From Arcticibacterium sp964021845 (lineage in GTDB: Bacteria; Bacteroidota; Bacteroidia; Cytophagales; Spirosomataceae): 64,000 nt of DNA. How positions within the stretch are numbered: position 1 is the stretch's first letter; every line of letters begins with the position of its first letter. Made by a program: the position numbers and the translations under genes. Shown in pieces: positions 1-8,238 of this stretch. The stretch covers positions 1,302,001 through 1,366,000 of the forward strand of contig NZ_CAXHZC010000001.1 in the NCBI RefSeq assembly GCF_964021845.1, read 5' to 3'. The notes beneath the pieces are model-generated. The model saw nothing but the letters and a program-made list of their open reading frames with translations, was not told where the DNA came from and searched no databases.

Positions 1-1
1 C

Positions 2-691
2 AATCTTAGTAAAGCACTGCGTTATACAAAATATGAAAAGGAGTTAAGGGAGTTTCAAGCAGAGTTGGTAAAGCTTCAAACTTGGGTAATAGAAAAGAAA
101 AAGAAAGTAGTTATTCTCTTTGAAGGTAGGGATGCTGCAGGAAAAGGCGGAGCCATCAGGAGAATTACTGCTCATATTAACCCAAGACATTTTAGAATAG
201 TGGCCTTAAATAAGCCTACTGAAGATGAAAAAGGTCAATGGTATTTTCAGCGGTATGTTAATCAATTACCCAAGCCGGGGGAAATAGTGTTCTTTGACCG
301 CAGTTGGTATAATAGAGCCGTAGTAGAGCCCGTAAATGGTTTTTGTACACAGGAAGAATATAAAATTTTTATGTCTCAGGTGAATGAGTTTGAAAAAATG
401 ATTATTCATTCGGACACTTACTTCATTAAGTTTTACTTTTCCATCACCAAGGCTGAGCAAATCAAAAGGTTTGATGAAATAAGAAAAAATGAGCTCAAAA
501 AATGGAAAATGACACCATTAGACGAAAAAGCTCAAGTATTATGGGATGAATACACCGAATATAAAGAGGTAATGTTTAATAAAACAAACAGCGAACACGC
601 TCCATGGACTATTCTGCATGCCAATAAGAAAACATTGACAAGATTAGCGGCTATCAAACATATCTTAGATGTGATTCCTTTTGAGGAGTAG
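2..691 (+). CDS. ppk2: Polyphosphate kinase 2 family (PPK2), 5' end outside window
   Basis: The frame is open from the first bases of the window, so the N-terminus lies upstream; a TTG at 65 is inside the conserved region and is not a credible start. Visible motifs are a Walker A (EGRDAAGKGG) and a Walker B-like block (FFDRSWYNRA), followed by a lid region rich in Arg and Lys. This is the single-domain PPK2 fold, which transfers phosphate between polyphosphate and nucleoside di- or monophosphates in the cytoplasm. The class (ADP or AMP preferring) cannot be settled by eye. It converges with queE; only a weak AT-rich stem at 718-739 separates the genes. Confidence 0.9.
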   Translation, partial: NLSKALRYTKYEKELREFQAELVKLQTWVIEKKKKVVILFEGRDAAGKGGAIRRITAHINPRHFRIVALNKPTEDEKGQWYFQRYVNQLPKPGEIVFFDRSWYNRAVVEPVNGFCTQEEYKIFMSQVNEFEKMIIHSDTYFIKFYFSITKAEQIKRFDEIRKNELKKWKMTPLDEKAQVLWDEYTEYKEVMFNKTNSEHAPWTILHANKKTLTRLAAIKHILDVIPFEE

Positions 692-770
692 GCTTAGTTT
701 TTTTACTGGATGCTGATGGATTAAAAAAACATTTAATCCTTGAAAAATTCCCCAATGGTAGCATTGAAAA

Positions 771-1388
771 CTACGGAATATCCATAAACTTATGCGTTTG
801 CAAGCTGATTTTCCATTTTGGATTTGCTTTGACGTAGTCTATAATTAAAGGCAGCATTTGCTCTTGTTTATCCCACTCTGGTTGAAGCAGTAATTGACAA
901 TCATCGTTTACCAATTCGGCATATTTTTCAGCGAACGCAAAATCAGATTTGTTAAAAATAATGGCCTTTAACTCGTTTGCTACAGGGAAAATGCTATTGT
1001 GAGGCTCTTTAAATTTCTTTGGTGAGAAACACACCCAGTCCCAAGCACCACTCATTTCATAAGCTCCTGAAGTCTCAATATTCGTTTCAAAACCTTCTGA
1101 ACGAAGAGCCTCTGTCAATGGAAGCATATCATACATCAGTGGCTCGCCCCCAGTAATTACCACCAATCTTCCAGGGTGTTCTTTAGCTTCAGCCATTAAA
1201 GTATCAATAGAAGTTAGAGGATGTTTTTCAGCATCCCAACTTTCTTTTACATCACACCAGACGCAGCCTACATCACAGCCACCCAGACGAATAAAATATG
1301 CAGCTTTTCCATTATGCACACCTTCACCTTGAATGGTGTAAAATGACTCCATGATGGGTAAATCAATAGCAGTTTGGGTAGAATCCAT
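771..1388 (-). CDS. queE: 7-carboxy-7-deazaguanine synthase (radical SAM)
   Basis: Radical SAM enzyme of queuosine/preQ0 synthesis that contracts the ring of 6-carboxytetrahydropterin to 7-carboxy-7-deazaguanine. The iron-sulfur cysteines are at residues 38, 42 and 45 (CDVGCVWC), preceded by the family's FYTIQGEG block and followed by ITGGEPL. At 205 residues it has the usual QueE length. The gene stands alone here, without queC or queD. It is divergent from ispG across a 117-bp gap that must hold both promoters. Confidence 0.93.
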   Translation of the reverse strand: MDSTQTAIDLPIMESFYTIQGEGVHNGKAAYFIRLGGCDVGCVWCDVKESWDAEKHPLTSIDTLMAEAKEHPGRLVVITGGEPLMYDMLPLTEALRSEGFETNIETSGAYEMSGAWDWVCFSPKKFKEPHNSIFPVANELKAIIFNKSDFAFAEKYAELVNDDCQLLLQPEWDKQEQMLPLIIDYVKANPKWKISLQTHKFMDIP

Positions 1389-1505
1389 ATTGGTTTCGAT
1401 GATGAAATTTCCACAAAATTAAGCTTTCTCAAATAGAATCTCGTCTATGATTAAAAGTCAATTCATAAAATAGTAAATTTGTAAATCTGCAATCATAATA
1501 AAAGA

Positions 1506-3470
1506 ATGAGCAATCAAAAATCCGATTACTGTAATTCATTAACATCTTACTCGCGTAGAGCGACCAATCAGGTTAAAATTGGCGAACTTATGCTGGGTTC
1601 TGATTTTCCTATCAGAGTACAGTCTATGACCACCATAGACACCATGGATACAGAAGGTTCTATAGAACAGAGTATCAGAATGATAGAAACGGGCTGTGAG
1701 ATAGTTAGAATTACTGCACCGTCTGTAAAAGAAGCTCAAAATTTAGAAAATATTAAGAAAGGCTTAAGAGCTAGAGGTTTTGACCAACCGCTGGTAGCTG
1801 ATATTCATTTTACGCCAAATGCTGCGGAGTTAGCAGCGAGAATTGTAGAAAAAGTAAGAGTAAACCCGGGAAACTACGCAGACAAAAAACGTTTTCAACA
1901 TATAGAATACACGGATGCCACTTATCAAGATGAGTTGGCAAGAATTCGTGAGCGATTCACTCCTTTGGTGAAAATCTGTAAAGAAAATGGTACTGCCATG
2001 CGAATAGGAACCAATCATGGTTCACTTTCTGACAGAATATTGAGCCGTTATGGCGACACACCTTTGGGCATGGTGGAATCTGCCTTAGAGTTTTTGAGAA
2101 TCTGTGAAGATGAGGGTTTTTACGACATCGTGATTTCTATGAAATCTTCCAACCCACAAGTGATGGTGCAGGCCTATCGAATGCTAGCAACTAGACTAGA
2201 GGAAGAAGGTTTAAAACCATATCCGCTTCACTTAGGTGTAACAGAAGCTGGCGAAGGAGAAGATGGAAGGATAAAATCTGCAATGGGAATAGGAACACTT
2301 TTGGAAGATGGATTGGGTGACACGGTCAGGGTTTCACTTACGGAGGACCCAGAGTTTGAATCGCCGGTGGCTCAATCGCTGATTGACAGATATTCAAATA
2401 GAGCAGCCAAGGCTACTTCTATTTTACCGATAGAGAATTATCCAATTGACCCTTTTTCTTACAGTAAAAGAAAGAGCATTGAAGTTGAAAACTTTGGAGG
2501 CAGTAATGTACCTAGAGTCATAGCAGATTTCTCAAAAACGGGTGTCAGTACAGTTGAAGATTTAAAAACTATTGGTCATTATTATTTACCTGCCATTGAC
2601 AAGTGGGGTATGAATGACCTTGGTGCCGATTACATATTTACAGGTGATAAGCCTGTTGATTTCATGTTGCCTAATGGCCTTAAGGAGGTTTTGAATTACA
2701 ACCATTGGCTTACAGCCGATGACCAAAACAATAAGATTCCTTGCTTAAGCATTGAGGAGTATATCAAAGCTGAAAAGCTTCACCCAAAGCTGAATTTGGT
2801 GCGAATAAACGCGGCTTTTATTAATGTAGAGTTACTGGAAGCTTTAAAGGGTAAAGAGAATATAGTGCTTCAACTTTCTTCTTTTAATGCCCATGCTATG
2901 GCTGATATGCGAAGGTTCTTTGTGGCTTTAATTGAACATAATGTAGAACTTCCCGTCATTTTAGAAGCAAAATATGGTGAAATAAGTGAAAGCAACTTTC
3001 AGCTTTATGCCGCTACTGATTGTGGTGGATTATTGCTTGATGGTTTAGGAGATGGCATCACTTTAGACTTTGAAGGTGGAAAACCCGCCGTCATAAACTC
3101 TACCGCTTTTGGTGTGCTGCAAGCCGCCAGAACTAGAATTACAAAGACAGAATATATCAGTTGCCCTTCTTGTGGTAGAACTTTGTTTGACTTACAAGAA
3201 ACCACAGCCATGATTAGGAAAAGAACTGACCACCTGAAAGGTGTGAAGATTGGAATAATGGGCTGTATAGTAAACGGACCAGGCGAAATGGCCGATGCCG
3301 ATTATGGTTATGTGGGCATAGGAAAAGATAAAATATCTTTATACAGAGGTCAAAATGTGGTAAAGCGTTCGGTGCATTCTGATAATGCTGTGGACGAACT
3401 TATAGAATTAATTAAAGAAGACGGTATCTGGACAGAACCCTCTCAAGTAGAAGAAACTTTAACAGCGTAG
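1506..3470 (+). CDS. ispG: (E)-4-hydroxy-3-methylbut-2-enyl-diphosphate synthase, long three-domain form
   Basis: IspG/GcpE converts MEcPP to HMBPP in the non-mevalonate isoprenoid pathway. An N-terminal TIM barrel (VQSMTTIDTMD, ADIHF) is followed by a long middle domain and then the [4Fe-4S] domain, with cysteines at 553, 556 and 587 (CPSC; MGCIVNGPGE). The 654-residue length is the large version with an inserted domain known from Bacteroidota, chlamydiae and plants, compared with about 370 residues in E. coli. It is the first gene of a tight operon: the next start lies two bases after its stop. A TAAATTTG at 1474-1481 may be the -7 element, but I see no matching -33 element. Confidence 0.96.
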   Translation: MSNQKSDYCNSLTSYSRRATNQVKIGELMLGSDFPIRVQSMTTIDTMDTEGSIEQSIRMIETGCEIVRITAPSVKEAQNLENIKKGLRARGFDQPLVADIHFTPNAAELAARIVEKVRVNPGNYADKKRFQHIEYTDATYQDELARIRERFTPLVKICKENGTAMRIGTNHGSLSDRILSRYGDTPLGMVESALEFLRICEDEGFYDIVISMKSSNPQVMVQAYRMLATRLEEEGLKPYPLHLGVTEAGEGEDGRIKSAMGIGTLLEDGLGDTVRVSLTEDPEFESPVAQSLIDRYSNRAAKATSILPIENYPIDPFSYSKRKSIEVENFGGSNVPRVIADFSKTGVSTVEDLKTIGHYYLPAIDKWGMNDLGADYIFTGDKPVDFMLPNGLKEVLNYNHWLTADDQNNKIPCLSIEEYIKAEKLHPKLNLVRINAAFINVELLEALKGKENIVLQLSSFNAHAMADMRRFFVALIEHNVELPVILEAKYGEISESNFQLYAATDCGGLLLDGLGDGITLDFEGGKPAVINSTAFGVLQAARTRITKTEYISCPSCGRTLFDLQETTAMIRKRTDHLKGVKIGIMGCIVNGPGEMADADYGYVGIGKDKISLYRGQNVVKRSVHSDNAVDELIELIKEDGIWTEPSQVEETLTA

Positions 3471-3472
3471 AT

Positions 3473-3670
3473 ATGAGCAAGCTTAAAGAATATTTAAAAC
3501 TAACTCCCGTTTTTAGCTACTTCTTAAGGGTATTTAAAAAAGATAAAGAAGGTAAATTTCCTACTAGCACTAATCTAAAACTGATGCATGGTATCAATAA
3601 GATTTCCATTGTAATGTTTAGTATTTGTGTCTTGGTATTGATTTATCGTTATTTCATTAGAGGCTATTAA
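3473..3670 (+). CDS. Small conserved membrane protein (resembles DUF6728)
   Basis: A 65-residue protein with a basic, amphipathic N-terminal half and one hydrophobic segment at about residues 44-62 (IVMFSICVLVLIYRYFI). It looks like the small Bacteroidota family DUF6728, whose function is unknown. It begins two bases after the ispG stop and ends two bases before the MmcQ-like start, so it is almost certainly cotranscribed and translationally coupled. The short length and tidy operon spacing argue that it is real. Confidence 0.75.
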   Translation: MSKLKEYLKLTPVFSYFLRVFKKDKEGKFPTSTNLKLMHGINKISIVMFSICVLVLIYRYFIRGY

Positions 3671-3672
3671 TC

Positions 3673-4029
3673 ATGGATTTAGAATCTTTCAGAACGTATT
3701 GTTTGGCAAAAAAGGGCGTTACGGAAGAGCTACCTTTTGGCCCAGACGCCCTTGTATTTAAAGTCATGGGAAAGATGTTTGCTCTTACGCCACTTGATGA
3801 AGCTGATATGCGAGTAAGTCTTAAAAATACTCCTGAGAAAAACCAAGAATTAAGAGCCGACCATTCCGGGATTCAAGGGGCATTTCATATGAACAAGAAA
3901 CACTGGAGCATGTTTTTAATGAATGAAGGCATTCCTTCTAAGCTGTTGATTGAGTGTACTGATGATTCTTATAATTTAGTGGTGGCTGGTTTGACGAAGA
4001 AGCTTAAAGCGGAGTTGGAAGGCCTTTGA
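3673..4029 (+). CDS. MmcQ/YjbR family protein
   Basis: A 118-residue protein of the MmcQ/YjbR family (double-wing, CyaY-like fold). Family features are the N-terminal LESFRTYCLAKKGVTEELPFG, the central KMFAL strand and the HMNKKHWSMF block near residue 76. The molecular role is not established; DNA binding has been suggested from the fold. It is the last gene of the ispG operon. Its TGA stop at 4027-4029 forms the first bases of a heptamer repeat array that leads into the kinase gene. Confidence 0.85.
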   Translation: MDLESFRTYCLAKKGVTEELPFGPDALVFKVMGKMFALTPLDEADMRVSLKNTPEKNQELRADHSGIQGAFHMNKKHWSMFLMNEGIPSKLLIECTDDSYNLVVAGLTKKLKAELEGL

Positions 4030-4060
4030 TGTTGGATGTTGGATGTTGGATGTTGGATGT
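4028..4060. repeat. Tandem heptamer array (GATGTTG x 4.7)
   Basis: Four perfect copies of GATGTTG plus five bases of a fifth run head to tail. The array starts inside the stop codon of the MmcQ-like gene and ends 16 bases before the kinase ATG. A shorter stretch of the same unit lies at 5330-5342, beyond the kinase. The position, between a stop codon and a start codon, would let copy-number change alter spacing upstream of the kinase, but would not shift a reading frame. Confidence 0.9.
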
Positions 4061-4076
4061 AAGTTGAACAAAATCG

Positions 4077-5198
4077 ATGAAAGGAAAAATTATTCAATTT
4101 ATAAGAAGTAAAGACTTTAAATTCATAGAAGAAATAGGTCAAGGCGGAACTGGGAGAACCGTACTTCTTGAAGATGAAATAATTAATGAGCGATTTGTTT
4201 GCAAAAAGTATTCGCCATATTATGAGGAGCATCAAAAGATATTCTTCAACAATTTCAAAGATGAAATCAAATTACTTCATCTTTTAAATCATAAAAATAT
4301 TGTTAGAGTTTTCAATTACTATTTATATCCAGAAGAATATACAGGATATATATTGATGGAATATATAAAAGGCAAAAACATAACTGACTTTTTAAAGGAA
4401 AACCCGGACAAATTAAATGACATCTTTAGACAAACAATAAACGGTTTTGTTCATTTAGAAAATTCAAATATTCTACACAGAGACATACGACCTGATAACA
4501 TTCTCGTTTCTAACGAAGGCATAGTGAAAATAATAGATTTTGGCTTTAGCAAAAAAATAGATTTTGAGTCGGACTTTGATAAGAGCATATCCTTAAATTG
4601 GAGATACACACCACCAAATGATTTTGAAGAAAAAAAATATGATTTTAAAACGGAATTATATTTTATTGGAAAAATGTTCGAAGAAATAATCGTTGAAAAT
4701 GACTTTCAAAACTTTCGGTATAAAGACCTTTTGAAAAATATGGTTGTAATGGATTATGACAATCGAGTTTCTTCATTTTTTGACCTAAACAGAAAAATGA
4801 TTTCCGAATTGACAAGCGAAATTTCATTTTCAAAGGAAGAGAAAGCAAGATATCAGAATTTTGCTGATGGTTTAGAGAGTATATTCAGTAATATTGATGT
4901 TGATGCAGAATATATTACAGACATTTCGAATATTATAAGAGAAATACAAGAAGTTCATAGAAATTCAATTTTGGAAGACAACATTCAAAATCAAAACCGA
5001 CTTGCGAGATGTTTTATCAAAGGTAATTTTCGGTATTGGAAAAATAGAGAAATAAAAGTTGATGCAGTTTACGATTTTTCTAAATTCTTAAGTTCTTCAT
5101 CGAAAGAAAGACAAAAAGTGATTTTAAATAATTTATGGCAAAGGCTTGACAAAATAGATAGACACGACCCAAGTGAAGAAGTTGATTTACCATTTTAA
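4077..5198 (+). CDS. Eukaryotic-type Ser/Thr protein kinase, soluble
   Basis: The kinase domain fills residues 15-250: glycine loop GQGGTGRTV, the ATP-binding lysine in FVCKKY, catalytic loop HRDIRPDNIL, and the metal-binding DFG in IIDFGFSKK. All key residues are present, so it is probably active. The last 120 residues are a charged helical region with no recognised domain. There is no membrane segment or sensor domain. Codons and bases look more AT-rich than in neighbouring genes. It sits alone between heptamer repeats and is followed by a large inverted repeat, which suggests acquisition as a cassette. Substrate and partner are unknown; no phosphatase gene lies nearby. Confidence 0.88.
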   Translation: MKGKIIQFIRSKDFKFIEEIGQGGTGRTVLLEDEIINERFVCKKYSPYYEEHQKIFFNNFKDEIKLLHLLNHKNIVRVFNYYLYPEEYTGYILMEYIKGKNITDFLKENPDKLNDIFRQTINGFVHLENSNILHRDIRPDNILVSNEGIVKIIDFGFSKKIDFESDFDKSISLNWRYTPPNDFEEKKYDFKTELYFIGKMFEEIIVENDFQNFRYKDLLKNMVVMDYDNRVSSFFDLNRKMISELTSEISFSKEEKARYQNFADGLESIFSNIDVDAEYITDISNIIREIQEVHRNSILEDNIQNQNRLARCFIKGNFRYWKNREIKVDAVYDFSKFLSSSSKERQKVILNNLWQRLDKIDRHDPSEEVDLPF

Positions 5199-5210
5199 TA
5201 AAAAACTGCA

Positions 5211-5337
5211 CCAAACAATGGCCATAAGTAAATGCTTTTTCCCGCCTACTTTGGAAATTCCTGCGGAATTCCCAACTTGGTGTGTTCTTGTAAAGTTGAG
5301 AGCTAAATCACGCAACTACTCATAGCCGAGATGTTGG
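5211..5337. repeat. Long imperfect inverted repeat (attC-like cassette end)
   Basis: The left arm at 5211-5235 (CCAAACAATGGCCATAAGTA onward) and the right arm at 5312-5337 (GCAACTACTCATAGCCGAGA onward) are imperfect reverse complements that share GCA, TACT, AT, GCC and TTGG blocks. About 75 bases lie between them, including a smaller palindrome near 5255-5272 (GGAAATTCCTGCGGAATTCC). The shape is that of an integron attC-like or cassette-end element: two conserved arms and a variable centre. No integrase is in the window, so the role is inferred only. Confidence 0.5.
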
Positions 5338-5342
5338 ATGTT
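5330..5342. repeat. Second, short heptamer copy (GATGTTGGATGTT)
   Basis: Nearly two copies of the GATGTTG unit found in the array at 4028-4060. Together the two copies bracket the kinase gene and its downstream inverted repeat as direct repeats about 1.3 kb apart. Confidence 0.7.
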
Positions 5343-5429
5343 TAGAATTTGGTATTCATAAACCTAAGTTCCTCAGTTCGCTCTTAATTTAAAATACTAG
5401 TATTACTCATTCGAAATTCAATATTCAGA

Positions 5430-5530
5430 ACAGTCCCGCAGGGACGAAACGTCGGTAAAAACCATACGCTCCCACCCCAAGTTTTGGCGGACATTTTGCC
5501 CTAAAAGCAAAAAGTGTGACAAAGCCTTCA
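5430..5530. repeat. Dispersed palindromic repeat, copy D
   Basis: Begins with a hairpin at about 5433-5446 (GTCCCGCAGGGAC) and continues into a block at 5490-5530 (TTTGGCGG, then CCCTAAAAGCAAAAAGTGTGAC). That block matches the end of the repeats at 59946-60120 and 61269-61440 (TTTGGCGGAGC, then GTGACAAATAG). One frame of it reads FGGHFALKAK, a coding-like shadow typical of such repeats. Together with the inverted repeat at 5211-5337 it fills the 348-bp gap between the kinase and the next gene. Confidence 0.55.
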
Positions 5531-5546
5531 CCCCAAAAACTAAAAG

Positions 5547-5933
5547 ATGTCTCTCCTTTTTGTGTACGGTACTTTGATGAAAAAATGCAAGCCTAATGAA
5601 TGGTCTGCTTATCTTCAGGAAAATGCCACTTATGTGGGCGAAGCAAGTGTAAAAGGAAAACTCTACCGAATAGATTTTTACCCAGGACTAGTAAAAGGTG
5701 AAGGCACTGTTTATGGAGAAGTCTATAAACTGCATGAGCCAGCACTAATATTACCTACCCTTGATGAATATGAAGATTATCGCCCAGATGCCTTGACAGA
5801 CTCCTTATACCTAAGAGAAAACACAGAAGTTACCTTGCTACATAATGGAGAAAAGAAGAAATGCTTGATTTACTATTTCAACAGACCAACTGACACCTAT
5901 CCTGAAATTACTTCGGGTAGATTTACCCCCTAA
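5547..5933 (+). CDS. Gamma-glutamylcyclotransferase-like (AIG2/GGCT) protein
   Basis: A 128-residue protein starting with the family signature LFVYGTLMK; the catalytic Glu is probably in LDEYEDY near residue 72. The fold (BtrG/GGCT) covers enzymes that cyclise gamma-glutamyl groups to 5-oxoproline, and many members have no known substrate. It has no signal peptide. Its 3' end overlaps that of the convergent porD-like gene by 11 bases. The start directly follows dispersed repeat D, so its promoter must lie in or next to that repeat. Confidence 0.85.
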   Translation: MSLLFVYGTLMKKCKPNEWSAYLQENATYVGEASVKGKLYRIDFYPGLVKGEGTVYGEVYKLHEPALILPTLDEYEDYRPDALTDSLYLRENTEVTLLHNGEKKKCLIYYFNRPTDTYPEITSGRFTP

Positions 5934-6825
5934 TAATCTTACGATAAACCTCCGTTTTGTCAGGGTCTAAGCCTGAAAGAAGTAAAAAAGCCTTTTGTTT
6001 TTCTTTGCTGTCACCTTCTGAAAAGATATTAACCAATTCTTGAGCTTTAGCGTCAAAGAAAGCATTTATTAGCACGGAATTAGGACGAAGTGTTACTATG
6101 TTCTGAATAATCTCCAAAATTTTCAAAATCTCTTCTCTACCCTTTTCAGGTTCTCTACCGAAGTCGTCAAGCACCAATCTGTGGTATTTATAAAAACTCT
6201 CACGAAATTGGCTCATCTGCTGATTTTGAAGATTTTCTACCAAGAAATACCTATTCCTTTTAGAATTCTGCGATTGCGACCAGCCACCACCTCCTGCACT
6301 GGAAATATTGACCAAGTTAAACAGACGCTCCACATAAGAAGAACCGCCTAATTCGCTGAAAGAATCATAGTCGACCGCCAAAGCCATCAAACTATAATAA
6401 GCCGCCATAGCCGTAATGTTACTGGTAAAAGTTTGCTCATTAAAAACCATTTGACGCTCTACTGGTTGATAAGAAAAACTAAATTCTTGGTCTATGTATT
6501 GAAACGTAACCGACTTATAATCTGTGCCATAAATAGGTCTAGTAACTTGAAATTGGGCATTGCCGCTAAAGACATTTTGAGAAGTAGATTGTGTAAGCGT
6601 AACTATTAAGCTACAGTCTATCTTTTCGTTTTGGTTGAAATTATCCGTAGACCAGCGTGTGTTATTCATAAACTGCTCTATCTGGCTCTGCATTTCCTGA
6701 AAAAGGCTAGGCTCGTATTGTATAGTAGATTTCATCTGCTGATAATTAATTTCCACACGAGCATCCAACTCCTGACTTAAAGCCGAAAAACTAATTAATG
6801 ACAGCAAAAGTATTTTTTTCAACAT
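5923..6825 (-). CDS. porD: DUF4835 family protein, PorD-type
   Basis: A 300-residue exported protein: signal peptide MLKKILLLSLISFSALSQ, then the family's N-terminal strand (ARVEINYQQM), the YGTDYKS and MAAYYSLMALAVDYDSFS blocks, and SKRNRYFLVENL. DUF4835 proteins include P. gingivalis PorD, linked to the type IX secretion system, and in Bacteroidota the gene commonly lies directly after coaBC, as here (one base between stop and start). The window holds T9SS substrates (at 23.1 kb), so the system is probably present. The exact role of PorD is not settled. Confidence 0.82.
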   Translation of the reverse strand: MLKKILLLSLISFSALSQELDARVEINYQQMKSTIQYEPSLFQEMQSQIEQFMNNTRWSTDNFNQNEKIDCSLIVTLTQSTSQNVFSGNAQFQVTRPIYGTDYKSVTFQYIDQEFSFSYQPVERQMVFNEQTFTSNITAMAAYYSLMALAVDYDSFSELGGSSYVERLFNLVNISSAGGGGWSQSQNSKRNRYFLVENLQNQQMSQFRESFYKYHRLVLDDFGREPEKGREEILKILEIIQNIVTLRPNSVLINAFFDAKAQELVNIFSEGDSKEKQKAFLLLSGLDPDKTEVYRKIIRG

Positions 6826-6826
6826 C

Positions 6827-8035
6827 TTATATCGGTCTGTTTTTGAGTACTTCTTTTACCTCGTTTAATATATCCAAAGCCACATCATCTTTAGACTTTA
6901 GTTCAAACTCCTTCAAGATACCGCCTTTATGCACCACCTTGATTTTATTGGTATCATAACGGAAACCTGCCCCCTTATCTTGTAAAGAATTGAGTACTAT
7001 AAAATCAAAATTCTTTTTATCTAGCTTTTTAGTGGCGTTTTCTAAAGCATCGTTGGTTTCTAAAGCAAAACCAACGGCTATTTGATGATTCTTCTTAAGC
7101 TTCCCTAAAGTGCCAGCTATATCTGGCGTTCTTTCAAGCGGAATACTTAGGTCGTCTTCTTTCTTTTTTATCTTAATGTCTGAGATATTCTTCGCAGCAT
7201 AATCCGCGACAGCAGCTACATAAATAATTATATCTGCCCCTCCGAAAAGGCTTTTAGTGGCCTCAAACATCTCTTTTGCAGATTTAACGGGTGTTACATC
7301 CACGTTTATGGGAGCCTTTATATTCACAGGGCCAGAAACCAAATTCACTCTTGCTCCTGCATTTCTGAAAGCTTTGGCAATGGCATATCCCATTTTCCCA
7401 GAAGAATGATTACTGATAAACCTTACAGGGTCAATAGCCTCTTGGGTTGGTCCAGCAGTTATCAAAACTCGTTTGTCTTTCAGAGCTTCGTCTATACCAA
7501 AGAGTGTTTCTACAAACTCTACAATATTTTCAGGTTCGGCTAGTCTACCCTGCCCTACTAATCCACTTGCTAGTTCACCAGATTCAGCTTCTATAATTAA
7601 GTTTCCATTTGATTTTAAAACCTCTAGGTTTTTTAGGGTACTCCCATGCTTATACATATCCAAATCCATAGCTGGAGCAAAAACCACAGGACATTTGGCA
7701 GACAAGTAAGTGGCAACTAATAAATTATCACAAATTCCATGAGCACATTTGGCAATAGTATTTGCAGAAGAAGGAGCTACCAGCATCAAATCGGCCCAAA
7801 TACCCAAGTCCACATGATTATTCCACTCACCTTGGTTTCCCTTTGTAAAATCACTTAAAACTGGATTCTTGGACAATGTAGAAAGTGTCAGGGGCGATAT
7901 AAAATCTTTGGCAGCAGCTGTCATTACCACTTTTACCTCGGCTTCTTCTTTGACTAACAACCTAACCAAAAAGGCAGCTTTATAAGCAGATATACTGCCT
8001 GAAACACCTAAAACTATTTTCTTTCCTTTTAGCAA
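6827..8035 (-). CDS. coaBC: Bifunctional phosphopantothenoylcysteine decarboxylase/phosphopantothenate-cysteine ligase
   Basis: This enzyme catalyses two successive steps of coenzyme A synthesis. The N-terminal CoaC flavoprotein half (residues 1-185) shows VSGSISAYKA, the active-site His in NNHVDLG and PAMDLDMY. The C-terminal CoaB half shows TAGPTQEAIDPVRFISN and the lysine-rich IKIKKKED. The total of 402 residues is standard. The flexible flap that carries an active-site cysteine in E. coli Dfp reads ELASGLVGQGRLAEP here, with Ser where Cys is expected. It is followed one base later by the porD-like gene, so the two are translationally coupled. Confidence 0.96.
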   Translation of the reverse strand: MLKGKKIVLGVSGSISAYKAAFLVRLLVKEEAEVKVVMTAAAKDFISPLTLSTLSKNPVLSDFTKGNQGEWNNHVDLGIWADLMLVAPSSANTIAKCAHGICDNLLVATYLSAKCPVVFAPAMDLDMYKHGSTLKNLEVLKSNGNLIIEAESGELASGLVGQGRLAEPENIVEFVETLFGIDEALKDKRVLITAGPTQEAIDPVRFISNHSSGKMGYAIAKAFRNAGARVNLVSGPVNIKAPINVDVTPVKSAKEMFEATKSLFGGADIIIYVAAVADYAAKNISDIKIKKKEDDLSIPLERTPDIAGTLGKLKKNHQIAVGFALETNDALENATKKLDKKNFDFIVLNSLQDKGAGFRYDTNKIKVVHKGGILKEFELKSKDDVALDILNEVKEVLKNRPI

Positions 8036-8238
8036 TTTCTTATTGGAATGATTTAAACAAAAATAGCCTTTTCACCACATATTGACCTACCTTGTTTAAA
8101 ATACTCTCAATACTTTTCCTGAAAATTGCCATAGCATAGATATATTCCATAGTTTTAACTATTGAAAAAGCTTTCTCTTAAACTTATAAATTTCGGTTTC
8201 AGAAGAAGCTTTTAAAGACCACTTAAACTAATTTAAGC

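Noticed and set aside
5199..5546. CRISPR-like or tRNA-like repeats in the gap after the kinase
   Set aside because: The repeats are one inverted pair and one dispersed repeat, not regularly spaced; no cloverleaf could be drawn.
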